A DNA stretch of 64,000 nt from Lachnospiraceae bacterium XPB1003. GTDB lineage: Bacteria > Bacillota > Clostridia > Lachnospirales > Lachnospiraceae. Within the stretch, counting starts at the first letter, position 1. The number at the start of each line of letters is the position of its first letter. The DNA is taken from the NCBI GenBank assembly GCA_900102065.1, contig FMVK01000001.1, forward strand, positions 124,001-188,000, read 5' to 3'. The notes below the pieces were generated by a model. It saw nothing but the letters and a program-made list of their open reading frames with translations, was not told the DNA's origin and searched no databases. This document shows, piece by piece, positions 1 to 9,348 of the stretch. Position numbers and translations under genes: made by a program.

Positions 1-249
1 ATTGAACTCCGGGAAATCCTTTACTATCTGCGGAACCTTGATGGATGAAACATCCGTAACTGTACGCTGCTGTCTGGATGCCTCGATCTTGGTCTGACGT
101 AACGCTTCGCTCAGATTATCAACCTGAAAATTATCCTGAAGGAAGCGATTCATTTTATTTTTAACTCTGAGAACAGAAATGATTATTATAAGCAGGATCA
201 AAAGAATAAGCGAAAGTATTACGATGATCCCTATCATTTTCCCTGTCAT
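1..249 (-). CDS. Membrane-anchored protein, N-terminal part (runs off window)
   Basis: Only the first 83 codons are in the window. The start ATG (247-249) follows a purine-rich GGATAGGA. The protein opens with one strongly hydrophobic helix (about residues 4-27, many Ile/Leu), then a basic segment and a soluble stretch containing KVPQIVKDFPEFN. That anchor-plus-soluble layout and the PQIVKDFPEFN motif recur in conserved Lachnospiraceae proteins of unknown function, some with a downstream Tim44-like domain; I recognise this only loosely. The next gene inward on this strand is pckA, separated by a strong terminator, so this gene is transcribed separately. Confidence 0.7.
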   Translation of the reverse strand, partial: MTGKMIGIIVILSLILLILLIIIISVLRVKNKMNRFLQDNFQVDNLSEALRQTKIEASRQQRTVTDVSSIKVPQIVKDFPEFN

Positions 250-358
250 TTTTCCTATCCTCTCAAACTCATATCGCGTTCGAAAATTCACCCTTTCCGG
301 GATTGACCGCGCCTTTTGATATTATATCAAACAACGGCTCCAATGTATCAAAATTATT

Positions 359-391
359 AAAAAAACCCCACAGAGATCGCTCTCTGTGGGG
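359..391 (-). terminator. Rho-independent terminator of pckA
   Basis: Perfect 11-bp stem (366-376 with 381-391, arm CCCCACAGAGA) with a 4-nt loop. On the minus strand it is followed by a run of seven U. It lies about 45 bases past the pckA stop. Confidence 0.95.
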
Positions 392-436
392 CATATTTCA
401 TAAATTCATATTACGGGTAAGATAACCCTTTTCAGA

Positions 437-2050
437 TCAAAGCTGAGGACCTGCCGCAACAAGAGCCTTACCGGCATCATTGGTCTCATACTTCTTGAAG
501 TTCTTGATGAATCTTCCTGCAAGATCCTTAGCCTTCTCTTCCCACTCGGAAGCGTTAGCGTATGTATCTCTGGGATCAAGGATCTCTGTGGAAACTCCGG
601 GAAGCTCTGTAGGAACCTCGAAATCGAAGTAAGGGATCTTCTTTGTAGGAGCCTTCTTGATGTCTCCGCTAAGGATAGCATCGATGATTCCTCTGGTATC
701 AGGAATGGAGATTCTCTTACCTGTTCCGTTCCAACCTGTGTTAACGAGGTAAGCCTTAGCTCCGCTCTTTTCCATCTTCTTAACAAGCTCTTCACCGTAC
801 TTTGTAGGATGAAGCTCAAGGAATGCCTGGCCGAAGCAAGCTGAGAATGTAGGTGTAGGCTCTGTGATACCACGCTCTGTACCTGCAAGCTTAGCTGTGA
901 AACCGCTGAGGAAGTAGTACTGTGTCTGCTCCGGTGTAAGGATAGATACAGGAGGAAGTACTCCGAATGCATCTGCTGAAAGGAAGATTACGTTCTCAGC
1001 AGCAGGACCTGCGGATACTCCGTTTACGTTCTTAGCGATGTTCTTGATGTGCTCGATAGGATAAGATACACGAGTATTCTCTGTAACGCTCTTATCATCG
1101 AAATCGATCTTGCCGTTAGCATCAACTGTAACGTTCTCAAGAAGAGCATCTCTCTTGATAGCGCCGTAGATGTCAGGCTCATTCTCCTTGGAGAGACCGA
1201 TAACCTTAGCGTAGCATCCACCCTCAAGGTTGAATACGCCGTTGTCATCCCAGCCGTGCTCGTCATCACCGATGAGAAGTCTCTTGGGATCTGTTGAAAG
1301 TGTTGTCTTACCTGTTCCGGAAAGACCAAAGAAGATAGCTGTGTGCTTACCTTCCATATCTGTGTTAGCAGAGCAGTGCATGGAAGCCATACCCTTGAGA
1401 GGAAGGAAGTAGTTCTGCATTGAGAAGAGACCCTTCTTCATCTCGCCGCCGTACCATGTATTGAGGATAACCTGCTCTTTGGAAGTAACGTTGAAGAGAA
1501 CTGCTGTCTCAGAGTTAAGACCAAGATCCTTATAGTTCTCAACCTTAGCCTTGGAAGCATTGTAAACGATGAAATCGGGCTCGAATGTCTCTTCCTCTTC
1601 CTTGGAAGGCTGGATGAACATGTTCTTGATGAAGTGAGCCTGCCATGCAACCTCAACGATGAAACGAACTGCAAGACGAGTGTCCTTGTTAGCACCGCAG
1701 AAAGCATCTACTACGAAAAGTCTCTTGCCTGAGAGCTCCTCAACAGCAAGCTTCTTGCATGCATCCCATGCTTCCTTTGAAGCGGGATGGTTATCATTGG
1801 GATACTCAGGTGTTGTCCACCATACTGTATCCTTAGAATTTTCATCCATAACGATGAACTTATCTTTAGGTGAACGTCCGGTATAAACACCGGTCATAAC
1901 ATTAACAGCACCAAGCTCTGTAACCTGTCCCTTATCATATCCTGTGAGATCAGCCTTTGTCTCTTCTTCGAAAAGAGTCTCGAAAGAAGGATTGTAAACG
2001 ATCTCAGTTGCGCCTGTGATGCCGTACTTTGTTAAATCTACATTTGCCAT
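437..2050 (-). CDS. pckA: Phosphoenolpyruvate carboxykinase (ATP)
   Basis: 537 aa, full length for the ATP-dependent family. It interconverts oxaloacetate + ATP and PEP + CO2 + ADP in the cytosol. In anaerobic Clostridia it often runs in the CO2-fixing direction, feeding oxaloacetate. Seen in sequence: the kinase-1a P-loop [11 protein letters not shown] near residue 245, the metal/kinase-2 motif GDDEHGW, the PEPCK signature region around [10 protein letters not shown], and the substrate-site GRSPKDKF near the N-terminus. The start ATG follows AAAGGAGCAGG. It is monocistronic, with a consensus promoter upstream and a strong terminator downstream. Codon use is highly biased (repeated CTT/AAG/GCT patterns), suggesting high expression. 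Confidence 0.98.
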   Translation of the reverse strand: MANVDLTKYGITGATEIVYNPSFETLFEEETKADLTGYDKGQVTELGAVNVMTGVYTGRSPKDKFIVMDENSKDTVWWTTPEYPNDNHPASKEAWDACKKLAVEELSGKRLFVVDAFCGANKDTRLAVRFIVEVAWQAHFIKNMFIQPSKEEEETFEPDFIVYNASKAKVENYKDLGLNSETAVLFNVTSKEQVILNTWYGGEMKKGLFSMQNYFLPLKGMASMHCSANTDMEGKHTAIFFGLSGTGKTTLSTDPKRLLIGDDEHGWDDNGVFNLEGGCYAKVIGLSKENEPDIYGAIKRDALLENVTVDANGKIDFDDKSVTENTRVSYPIEHIKNIAKNVNGVSAGPAAENVIFLSADAFGVLPPVSILTPEQTQYYFLSGFTAKLAGTERGITEPTPTFSACFGQAFLELHPTKYGEELVKKMEKSGAKAYLVNTGWNGTGKRISIPDTRGIIDAILSGDIKKAPTKKIPYFDFEVPTELPGVSTEILDPRDTYANASEWEEKAKDLAGRFIKNFKKYETNDAGKALVAAGPQL

Positions 2051-2114
2051 AACTTTGTACCTGCTCCTTTACTTTTATATTTTGCATTAAAAATGCGTTT
2101 TTACAATCGAAATA

Positions 2115-2143
2115 AGTATAATTTCCACCGCATCCGTTGTCAA
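2115..2143 (-). promoter_or_regulatory. Sigma-70/SigA promoter of pckA
   Basis: Minus strand: TTGACA (2138-2143), 17-bp spacer, TATACT (2115-2120), ending about 65 bases before the pckA ATG. The leader contains a small GCATT/AATGC hairpin near 2087-2099 whose role is unknown. Confidence 0.85.
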
Positions 2144-2203
2144 GCTACACCGTCTATTTTCCGCATATTTCACAATTCTGACACATGGTTTCACAGAGGT
2201 ATT

Positions 2204-2839
2204 TCAAATGTTCCTTACCGCCTCGAAAAATCGCTTTAATTTCTCCGGATCTTTCCCTTTTCTGTCGTCGTATTCCACTCCGGAAGAAACATCCACACCG
2301 TCAGGAGAAACCTCACTTATCGCTTCTGCCACATTCTGCGGATCGAGACCTCCCGCCAGCATGAAAATCTTATCATCCCTCGGAATCTTATCCAGTATCG
2401 ACCTGTCATAAGGCTTGCCTCTTCCGGGCTCCGCCGCATCCATAACGTATCCTGCGATGCGCTCTTCTCTGTGATATCTCTCCCACTGATCAAGGTCCTT
2501 AATATTAAAAGCCTTGAAGATGGGGATATCTGTCTCCCTCAGTATCCGCTCTTCCACTTCTCCGTGGATCTGAAGGATATCGAATCCCGCCTCTATGGCT
2601 TCACAAGCCTGTTCAAACGAAGGACTTACCATGACGGCTGCTTTTTTTATCTCTCTCGAAAAGGAGCCCAGTATCGCTTTGGCATCCTCTATGCTTACAT
2701 TTCTTTTGCTCTTCGGAAAAAATAGAACCATCCCGGCAATATCGGGTCCCAGACGATTAAGGAATTCCGCTTCCGCAGGCGTTGTTATCCCGCAGATCTT
2801 TATCTTCACAATCTTCTTGCTGTCACTTTCCATTCTCAT
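2204..2839 (-). CDS. trpF: Phosphoribosylanthranilate isomerase
   Basis: 211 aa, normal for stand-alone TrpF. It catalyses the Amadori rearrangement of phosphoribosylanthranilate in tryptophan synthesis. Visible motifs: KICGIT with the catalytic Cys (about residue 16), LQIHG in place of the usual LQLHG, an Asp in the VMDA segment followed by the GRGKPYD loop, and the phosphate-binding DGVDVSSGVE near the C-terminus. The start overlaps the end of the preceding O-antigen-ligase-like gene by 17 bases, so it is co-transcribed with polysaccharide genes. A second in-frame ATG lies two codons in. No other trp gene is in the window, so its context is unusual. Confidence 0.93.
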   Translation of the reverse strand: MRMESDSKKIVKIKICGITTPAEAEFLNRLGPDIAGMVLFFPKSKRNVSIEDAKAILGSFSREIKKAAVMVSPSFEQACEAIEAGFDILQIHGEVEERILRETDIPIFKAFNIKDLDQWERYHREERIAGYVMDAAEPGRGKPYDRSILDKIPRDDKIFMLAGGLDPQNVAEAISEVSPDGVDVSSGVEYDDRKGKDPEKLKRFFEAVRNI

Positions 2840-4409
2840 ACATCAGTAATCCCATTCCGACAAAAAGCGCAAAACATATAACATAGCAGGGATGTCCCAT
2901 CCACTCCGTCATCATGGACAGGGGTACCGTTACACAGATAAGAAGAGGATATACCGATCCTGTTTTCTTTTTGGCGGTAAGATATCTGTACATGGCATAC
3001 AACGCAGCATAAGTGCACATCACAAATAATAAAAGTCCCGCGAAGAATCCGTACTGGTATGCCACTTGCAGGTAAGAATTGTGAGCATGATATATAAGCC
3101 AGTCCTCACCCACAATGATATGTCCCGGATAATGGGGCTCCACACCTGTTCTGGAAATAAATTCCTTCCAGACTGTCATTCTTCCGTTGGATACATCCTT
3201 ATCATCTATCTCAAGCGCACTTGTCTGTTCAGAACCGTCTGCTCTCACATTCTCATCACCGAAGTCGATGAGTATTCCCCACTTTCCGAACATCTCTCTT
3301 AAAAGTCCGGTGAACGCGGTATACTTCGCGCTGTCTATCGGATCATCCTTCACAACCCTCACTTCAGGCTTCTCCTCCCATGTGAAGAATTCGGGAGAAT
3401 TGGAATAAGCCGGGATATATCTTACCAGCAGATATCCGGGATAAAGCAGTACCAGCGTGATAAGCGGTATCAGGATAAACCGGAATACAACCTTCTTTTT
3501 CTCCTCTGATCCCCTGATCCTTAACACGAAGAATACAAAAAGCGCAGCCAGTGAAGGGAAGATCCCTGTCCTTGTATTATTCAGGAATGCAAGTATGAAT
3601 TCCCATACGAGCAATGCGGAAAAAATAATCACCGCAGCATTTCTTTTCTTCCCCTTTTCCATATCAAAGGCCGACTCAAGCTTCGCAACTATGACCATGG
3701 CAACAGTCGCAAGATACTCTCCCGCATTGTTTGCATTATAGAAATAAAGCAGATATCTTTCTTCATCATAGGGTCTGTGCAACAGGCTTTTATATGTGAC
3801 ATAAATGAATGAACAGATCATTCCCCATAAAAAAGCCTCTTTGAAGATTTCTCTGTTCTTCCTGCTGCCCAGGCACAGGAACATAAATGTATATCCCGCC
3901 GCAAAAAGTGTCGTATAGAGATATCCCATATTGCAGGCTGTGGTAAGTGCGACCCACGCGATCCATATAAGTGCAAGTATCCGTCCTGCCTTAGATCCGG
4001 GAAGAGAGAAATCCTTTCGCTTCTTCATACCCGCAAAAAATGATATACCCGCAAATCCCCACAGCAGTATCAGTGCTTTGCTCATCCTTATCACATCAAC
4101 AAACTGGTATTCACAGGTGTCGGGGATCCAATGCAGTTCATAAGCATAATGCGTAAAAACATATCCTATGGGAACCCATACAGCAGCCGATATAAATGTC
4201 AGCAACGTCGGCTCAAAAGAGATCACCGTAAGAGCACTTGCAAGACCGATGGCAAAAAGTCTGAACGCTACAGCCTGTTCGTAACTGTTTGCGGCATTGT
4301 TGAAACTGATGCCCGCAACGGCCGTCATATATATTGCAAAGACACACAGCACCAAACGCACTGCATCCGGGATCTTTATATTTATATTTTTATTCTCGTT
4401 ATTTTTCAT
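2823..4409 (-). CDS. O-antigen ligase / Wzy-family membrane protein
   Basis: 528 aa polytopic membrane protein with roughly 12 hydrophobic segments and one large extracytoplasmic loop (about residues 325-430). The loop ends in YHAHNSYLQVAYQYG, the HNSY-type signature of the Wzy_C/WaaL superfamily that ligates or polymerises undecaprenyl-linked glycans. It overlaps the upstream GT-C gene by an ATGA stop-start and is followed by trpF. With an EpsG-like polymerase in the main cluster, this one could act as a ligase or as the polymerase of a second glycan; the sequence cannot tell. Its start ATG lies within the stop of the preceding gene, typical of translational coupling. Confidence 0.85.
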   Translation of the reverse strand: MKNNENKNINIKIPDAVRLVLCVFAIYMTAVAGISFNNAANSYEQAVAFRLFAIGLASALTVISFEPTLLTFISAAVWVPIGYVFTHYAYELHWIPDTCEYQFVDVIRMSKALILLWGFAGISFFAGMKKRKDFSLPGSKAGRILALIWIAWVALTTACNMGYLYTTLFAAGYTFMFLCLGSRKNREIFKEAFLWGMICSFIYVTYKSLLHRPYDEERYLLYFYNANNAGEYLATVAMVIVAKLESAFDMEKGKKRNAAVIIFSALLVWEFILAFLNNTRTGIFPSLAALFVFFVLRIRGSEEKKKVVFRFILIPLITLVLLYPGYLLVRYIPAYSNSPEFFTWEEKPEVRVVKDDPIDSAKYTAFTGLLREMFGKWGILIDFGDENVRADGSEQTSALEIDDKDVSNGRMTVWKEFISRTGVEPHYPGHIIVGEDWLIYHAHNSYLQVAYQYGFFAGLLLFVMCTYAALYAMYRYLTAKKKTGSVYPLLICVTVPLSMMTEWMGHPCYVICFALFVGMGLLMYENGK

Positions 4410-5680
4410 TTCTGTTCATTCTTTCTGTTATATATTACGAAACAGTAGATGAATCCCGCATATGCCGCAAGATTTATAAATGTCAAAAGCGTAAGATCCA
4501 CCCCCGCATCTACGCCTGTTATATATCTTCCGCAGAGATACCTTCCGTACACACATACTTCCGTGAGCATCATCAGTATGAACGGAATAACGGTCTTTTT
4601 CTCATACAGCACAAGAACACAGGCGATAAGCACAGATACAAAATTATATCTGTCATGCATGCCTGTCAGAAAGATAAGACAGGTATAATTCATTATCAGA
4701 GATAGGTACAGTACGTTTTTTCTGTCGACCTCTGTCTTCTTTGCAACAAGCACACCTATGATCATCACAAGGATCGCGAAAGTAAATATCACCGACATCT
4801 TTGTAATGGAATAATCAAATGTATACGGATCCTGAGAAATGAGAACCCATACGGAAGGATAGTTCATATACAGAGCGTGGAACTGCTCTATCTGACCTTT
4901 GAAAAGAGTAAGTGCATCGTAAAATCCACGTCCCGCAAATACCGCCGGAAGCGCACTTACAAAATAGGCGATCACCGAGATGCCGAAATGCATCAATGAG
5001 ATATCCTTCTTCTTAAGATACAGATAAAGGATAAAAGGAAGAAGGAATATTGCCTGCTGCTTAAATGCAAAAGCCAGACCGTATGCTATGAAAGCAGGTA
5101 CGGTTTTTCCCTCCGTCAAAAGAAGGACCGTAAGCAGGCAGAAGAAACCGTACATACAATCGCACTGTCCCCATATAGCAGAATTCATGAACACGATAGG
5201 ATTCATTATGACGATCGCATATGCCGCTGCGGAAAGGATCTTATTTCCTGTCTGCTTTCGCACAAAATAAAATGTTGCGCCGCCCGTCAGGAAATCAAAT
5301 ACCACACTGAGAAGCTTGATGCAAAGCTTACTGTTTAAAGGAAGATACGAAACAAGTGCCATCAGAGTCTGAAATGCGATGGTATAGTTTCCTATCTGAT
5401 GATCCAATGCGGCAAATCCGCCCCCTGCCCTTGTTTCATCAAGCCAGCCTGCTTCAACCGTAAGATCTTCTGTCAGGAAATACCTTCCCGCATATCTTAT
5501 TGCAAGGCCGAGGAGTGTGATAACTATGAGGATCACATAATCGTAGTGGTTCTCTATAGCAGCTAAGATGGTTCTTTCTGCCTTAAACACTCCTGCTGTC
5601 TTTTTATCGTCCTTATTTTCCAAGGTTACAAATCCGTCCTTTTTCAGCTTTTTGACTTTGGCGCCGCTGCCCTGAGTCAA
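4406..5680 (-). CDS. GT-C fold polyprenol-sugar-dependent glycosyltransferase
   Basis: 424 aa with about ten membrane helices after a soluble basic N-terminus of about 45 residues. Features of the GT-C class (GT87/DUF2029- and PMT-like enzymes that use polyprenyl-phosphate sugars): an acidic first extracytoplasmic loop (LTEDLTVEAGWLDE) and a GQCDCMYGF motif matching the family GQ-D segment. The start is TTG, overlapping the TGA of the ABC transporter gene (TTGA); no ATG occurs before the first helix. It probably decorates the glycan on the outer membrane face, using a lipid-linked sugar. The exact sugar is unknown. Confidence 0.75.
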   Translation of the reverse strand: MTQGSGAKVKKLKKDGFVTLENKDDKKTAGVFKAERTILAAIENHYDYVILIVITLLGLAIRYAGRYFLTEDLTVEAGWLDETRAGGGFAALDHQIGNYTIAFQTLMALVSYLPLNSKLCIKLLSVVFDFLTGGATFYFVRKQTGNKILSAAAYAIVIMNPIVFMNSAIWGQCDCMYGFFCLLTVLLLTEGKTVPAFIAYGLAFAFKQQAIFLLPFILYLYLKKKDISLMHFGISVIAYFVSALPAVFAGRGFYDALTLFKGQIEQFHALYMNYPSVWVLISQDPYTFDYSITKMSVIFTFAILVMIIGVLVAKKTEVDRKNVLYLSLIMNYTCLIFLTGMHDRYNFVSVLIACVLVLYEKKTVIPFILMMLTEVCVYGRYLCGRYITGVDAGVDLTLLTFINLAAYAGFIYCFVIYNRKNEQK

Positions 5681-7422
5681 CGCTCTTTCATGAGCTTACC
5701 GTTTTCAACGCGGTATACCATATCGCATTTTTCGATAGTCTGAAGTCTGTGAGCGATTATTATCAAAGTCTTCTTACCCATGAAATGATTGATGGAATCC
5801 ATGATGGCTGCTTCCGTATCATTATCAAGAGCCGATGTTGCTTCATCCAATATCAGTATCTCCGGATCCTCATAAAGAGAACGTGCGATACCTATTCTCT
5901 GGCGCTGTCCGCCGGAGAGCCTTACACCTCTCTCTCCTATGCCGGTCTCAAGACCTTCAGGCAGGGATCTGACGAATTCATCCAGCTGTGCTTCTTTCAG
6001 CACTTCCCATATACGCTCTTCTGAGATCTTATCTTCAGGCACACCGAACGCAACATTCTTCCTGATGGTGTCATCCAGCATAAAGATACTCTGAGGGATG
6101 TAGCCCACATTCTTGAGCCACTTTCTGTAATTTGCTCCATCCATTACATCAACGCCATCAGCCTTGATGGTTCCGTTCTGCATCCTAAGCAACCCCAAAA
6201 GCACATCGACTATGGTGGATTTACCGGCTCCGCTTGAACCTACTATACCTATACTCTTGCCCACAGGTATCTCTATGGACGCATCATCGAATATAAGTTT
6301 TTCCGTATTCGGATAATGATAGGTTATATGCTCAAGAGTTACTTTTTCTTTAACCGGAAGCTTCTCCGATACAGGCATTAGATCTTCCATATCCGTGCTG
6401 GCATCGCCGATATCATCCTGCAGATTGTCGGACACCCCCATAAGGAACGGTTCGAAATATGAGATATTGTTGATCTGATTGTTGATCCTGTTGGCACAGG
6501 GCATCAGTCTGACAACCGCCACACCGAAAGCCGATAGTATGGCCATCATTTCCGTTCCGTCCTGGCCGCTCAGGATAAGGAACAGCATATATAAGACCAT
6601 GGCAGCCACACATATGGTTTCGATCAAAAGTCTCGGAACATTGCTGTAGAGAGTGTATTTCTGAACGGCATCCACGTACCCTCTTCCGCATTTGATATAT
6701 TCGTCTACGAAATAGGATTCTCTTCCGCCTATCTTAACTTCCTTGATACCTGTCACGGTCTGGCTTATCCATTTGAAAAGCGAACTGTAAAAATCCTGAT
6801 TGTCCTGACCGGCTTTTTTCATGACAGGCTTAAGAGCAAGCTTTATCACGAATAGTGTTATAAGTAAAAGAACGGATATCATGATGGTCATGCGCGGTTC
6901 CGCAAATAAAAGAACCGCCACAAGAAAGACAGCAACTATCGTTTCCGATACCAGCGTCAGCAAAGAAAGTATGAGAGCATACATGTTGTTTACATCGGAA
7001 GTGATGCTTCTTTGAATAACAGCCGTATCCGCATTGAGAAAGTACTCATAAGGTCTGCGGATATAATTCTTCATCATCCTCTCAGATGTTCTGAACTGAT
7101 TGGTATAAACGAATTTATAGAGAACCTTCTGCTGTACATATAAATAGATATTCTTAAGTACAAATGCACCTATCAGAGAAAGCATTACAAGGACAGTGAA
7201 ATCCTGTGAAGTCTTCATTCCAAGTGCATCATAAAGAGGTGCAACATATTTATTTTCCGTTATAGCCTCAGGGTCCATGACCACGGATATAACAGGGATT
7301 ATAAGAGTCACGCTGGCTGTCTCAAGCAATGCACCTATTAGCATCATGAATACAAGCAGTATCATAAAGCTCTTCTGCTTCTTATCCAGGAGTTTGTTTA
7401 ATTTTTTCAGAATTTTACCCAT
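5677..7422 (-). CDS. ABC transporter, fused permease-ATPase (lipid-linked glycan flippase type)
   Basis: 581 aa half-transporter. An N-terminal transmembrane domain of about six helices (residues 15-320) is followed by a nucleotide-binding domain. Walker A is GSSGAGKST, the Q-loop region is YIPQSIF, the signature is LSGGQRQRIGIARS, and Walker B plus D-loop is ILILDEATSALD, with the H-loop in IIIAHRL. All catalytic elements are intact. The length and the direct coupling to glycosyltransferase and ligase genes suggest a PglK-like lipid-oligosaccharide flippase rather than a drug exporter, and no Wzx is present in the cluster. It is the first gene of the minus-strand set abc-GTC-ligase-trpF. A 219-base AT-rich divergent region precedes it. 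Confidence 0.88.
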   Translation of the reverse strand: MGKILKKLNKLLDKKQKSFMILLVFMMLIGALLETASVTLIIPVISVVMDPEAITENKYVAPLYDALGMKTSQDFTVLVMLSLIGAFVLKNIYLYVQQKVLYKFVYTNQFRTSERMMKNYIRRPYEYFLNADTAVIQRSITSDVNNMYALILSLLTLVSETIVAVFLVAVLLFAEPRMTIMISVLLLITLFVIKLALKPVMKKAGQDNQDFYSSLFKWISQTVTGIKEVKIGGRESYFVDEYIKCGRGYVDAVQKYTLYSNVPRLLIETICVAAMVLYMLFLILSGQDGTEMMAILSAFGVAVVRLMPCANRINNQINNISYFEPFLMGVSDNLQDDIGDASTDMEDLMPVSEKLPVKEKVTLEHITYHYPNTEKLIFDDASIEIPVGKSIGIVGSSGAGKSTIVDVLLGLLRMQNGTIKADGVDVMDGANYRKWLKNVGYIPQSIFMLDDTIRKNVAFGVPEDKISEERIWEVLKEAQLDEFVRSLPEGLETGIGERGVRLSGGQRQRIGIARSLYEDPEILILDEATSALDNDTEAAIMDSINHFMGKKTLIIIAHRLQTIEKCDMVYRVENGKLMKER

Positions 7423-7641
7423 TAACCTATATATTCGCTTCTATACAAAAAATAAACCCATATATCTGTGATATATATAATCACCGATACCGCCGTTCAT
7501 TATATCATTTTCGGTCTCTACAAAGAAATAGTCTTCTAAGCAATATTGAATTTGCTGAATTTCAGCCCTTATCATCTTGATATATTAAATTCATTATTAT
7601 AGAATGAAGTCTGCTTAATTTTTCATCAGGAGGAACTTGAT

Positions 7642-8040
7642 ATGCCCTTAACAATTTTATATATTTTGGTAATTATTGCTGCATGCGGAGCAGGTTATTA
7701 TTTCCTGTTCACTAAAAGGCATCCAATGTACCACGAAGGATCTTTGTCATCCGGAGAAATAAGTGTTTATATGTTTGAATTGAGTAAACACGGCGTCAAA
7801 TATGGCGAATACAGATTTAGTATCTTTGGCGACAAAATTACATATGAATTTAACCCTTCCTCAATGATAATCCCTGTTATTATTGTGGTTATAGCCATTT
7901 TCAGTTGTGTAGCAATTGGTTTTTCTGTTCTTTCTACCATAATAGTTGTGTTATTTTTTACTTTCCTTGCAACCATTATGCTTTCAATTAAAATCTTAAT
8001 TTGCAAACACTATATCCGTAAAAACGTTTTATTCCAATAG
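7642..8040 (+). CDS. Small membrane protein of unknown function
   Basis: 132 aa. One N-terminal helix (residues 4-22), a soluble stretch of about 45 residues (HEGSLSSGEISVYMFELSKHG), then two hydrophobic segments (about 72-116) and a basic tail. I do not recognise the family. Strong ribosome site: AGGAGG, eight bases before the ATG. It is visibly more AT-rich than its neighbours and is closed by its own terminator, so it is an independent unit inserted between the two minus-strand polysaccharide blocks. Confidence 0.75.
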   Translation: MPLTILYILVIIAACGAGYYFLFTKRHPMYHEGSLSSGEISVYMFELSKHGVKYGEYRFSIFGDKITYEFNPSSMIIPVIIVVIAIFSCVAIGFSVLSTIIVVLFFTFLATIMLSIKILICKHYIRKNVLFQ

Positions 8041-8058
8041 ACAAAGCAACCACTTAAT

Positions 8059-8090
8059 AATCCAAGGAGATAAATCCTTGGATTTTTTTT
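8059..8090 (+). terminator. Rho-independent terminator after the small membrane protein gene
   Basis: TCCAAGGA (8061-8068) pairs with TCCTTGGA (8075-8082) across a GATAAA loop, followed by eight T. It lies 20-50 bases after the stop at 8040. It also rules out the TTG at 8078 as a start for the next gene. Confidence 0.93.
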
Positions 8091-8233
8091 ATTCACATCC
8101 TTATGGTTCCCGTAAACTTTATTACACACGTAATCCTGATACATTCAGCAAATGCATTCCACGTGGTATACTGTCAAATGATATGACGATAACATGTCCG
8201 GATCAAACAAATACAGAATCTGAGGAAATCAAA

Positions 8234-9334
8234 TTGAACGACCGAATATACGTGTGTCACACTTTCTATCATGTGCTGATCACATTTTTAAAGGAATTTG
8301 AATTACGGGCAGAAAAAAAAGATCATGGAGATGCAACACTCGTTCTCAGTCTTATGTCCAATAATTTTGACGGACTTAAGGACAGGATCGACAAACTGGG
8401 TTTCTTTAAGGAAGTCATCGAGCTTGATGAGAAGAGAGAAACATTTTTTCCTGAGCTTGCAGAATACAAGAAGGATCGCGGCAACCTCATATCCAATATG
8501 ATACAGCGGATCCGGTTCACATCGAAGTTCGCCAAATTGCTCGAACAGTTTATTACTATCGATTTTAAAAAATTTAAAGATATCTACGTCTTCTGTGATA
8601 CCGACCCCATCGGGCTCTATCTTAATAAACATCATATCCGTTATCATGCCATGGAAGACGGACTTGACTGCCTCAAGACTCTGGATCTTGCGCGTATAAG
8701 CAACGCAGGGCATTTTGAACTCAAGGCTCTCTTTGCGAAATTCAATCTGATCTTCATAGAAAACGGGTATTCCAAATACTGCATCGACATGGAGATCAAT
8801 GACAGATCCGTTCTTCAGTATGATTATAAAAAATATAAAGTCGTTCCCAGAGAGCCCCTCTACAAAAGACTTACTCAGGATGAAAAGAATATCCTTCTGG
8901 ATGCTTTTGTAGAAAACAAAGCGGAAATAGAGCAGAAAAGCGCAGAGCTTAAGGAAAAGAAACGTACTGACAGCTCAGTAAAAGCAGTGCTCATTTTGTC
9001 AGACCCTCTCTGCGATATGGATACCCGCGAGAAAATCATGCAGGATCTCCTTGATACCTATGGGAACAATCCCGACGGTAGTAAAAATACCGTCTTTATC
9101 AAGCCTCATCCCAGAGATCTTTTGGATTATAAAAATAAGTTCCCGGAATGTCCCCAATTTTCATCCAGGGTTCCCATGGAACTTCTCAATTATTTTGAAG
9201 GACTCCATTTCGACACGGTGGTCTCTGTTTACACGGAATTATCCGCCATCACTTTTGCAGATGAGAAGATAAGACTCGGACACGACTTCATGGATAAATA
9301 CGAACCCGTAGAAAAGCACAGGCATAAGATCTGA
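8234..9334 (+). CDS. GT52/sialyltransferase-like glycosyltransferase
   Basis: 366 aa from the preferred start. The protein has the two hallmarks of bacterial GT52/GT80-type sialyltransferase folds: an acidic D/E-D/E-G motif (MEDG in HAMEDGLDCL) and, about 190 residues later, an HP motif (VFIKPHPRD), followed by a Ser-containing VVSVYTELSAI that fits the CMP-binding end. I chose TTG at 8234 because GAGGA sits seven bases upstream. The open frame extends back to 8078, but that part overlaps a terminator, and an in-frame ATG at 8183 has no ribosome site. A TATACT -10-like box lies at 8167-8172. It runs convergent with the main cluster. Donor could be CMP-sialic or another CMP-nonulosonate; none of their synthesis genes is here. 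Confidence 0.75.
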   Translation: MNDRIYVCHTFYHVLITFLKEFELRAEKKDHGDATLVLSLMSNNFDGLKDRIDKLGFFKEVIELDEKRETFFPELAEYKKDRGNLISNMIQRIRFTSKFAKLLEQFITIDFKKFKDIYVFCDTDPIGLYLNKHHIRYHAMEDGLDCLKTLDLARISNAGHFELKALFAKFNLIFIENGYSKYCIDMEINDRSVLQYDYKKYKVVPREPLYKRLTQDEKNILLDAFVENKAEIEQKSAELKEKKRTDSSVKAVLILSDPLCDMDTREKIMQDLLDTYGNNPDGSKNTVFIKPHPRDLLDYKNKFPECPQFSSRVPMELLNYFEGLHFDTVVSVYTELSAITFADEKIRLGHDFMDKYEPVEKHRHKI

Positions 9335-9348
9335 TCTTTATCGCATCT

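Noticed and set aside
406-2050. Several long frames opposite or shifted to pckA, for example a 188-codon frame on the same strand
   Set aside because: They are shadows of the highly biased pckA codons; no ribosome sites, low-complexity Ser/Leu/Arg peptides.
5677-7422. ABC protein as a stand-alone multidrug exporter
   Set aside because: It is translationally coupled to a GT-C glycosyltransferase and an O-antigen-ligase-like gene, which fits lipid-linked glycan export better; not excluded.
8078-8233. Extended start (TTG 8078 or ATG 8183) of the sialyltransferase-like gene
   Set aside because: TTG 8078 lies in the right arm of a perfect terminator stem, and neither site has a ribosome-binding sequence; the extra residues match no family.
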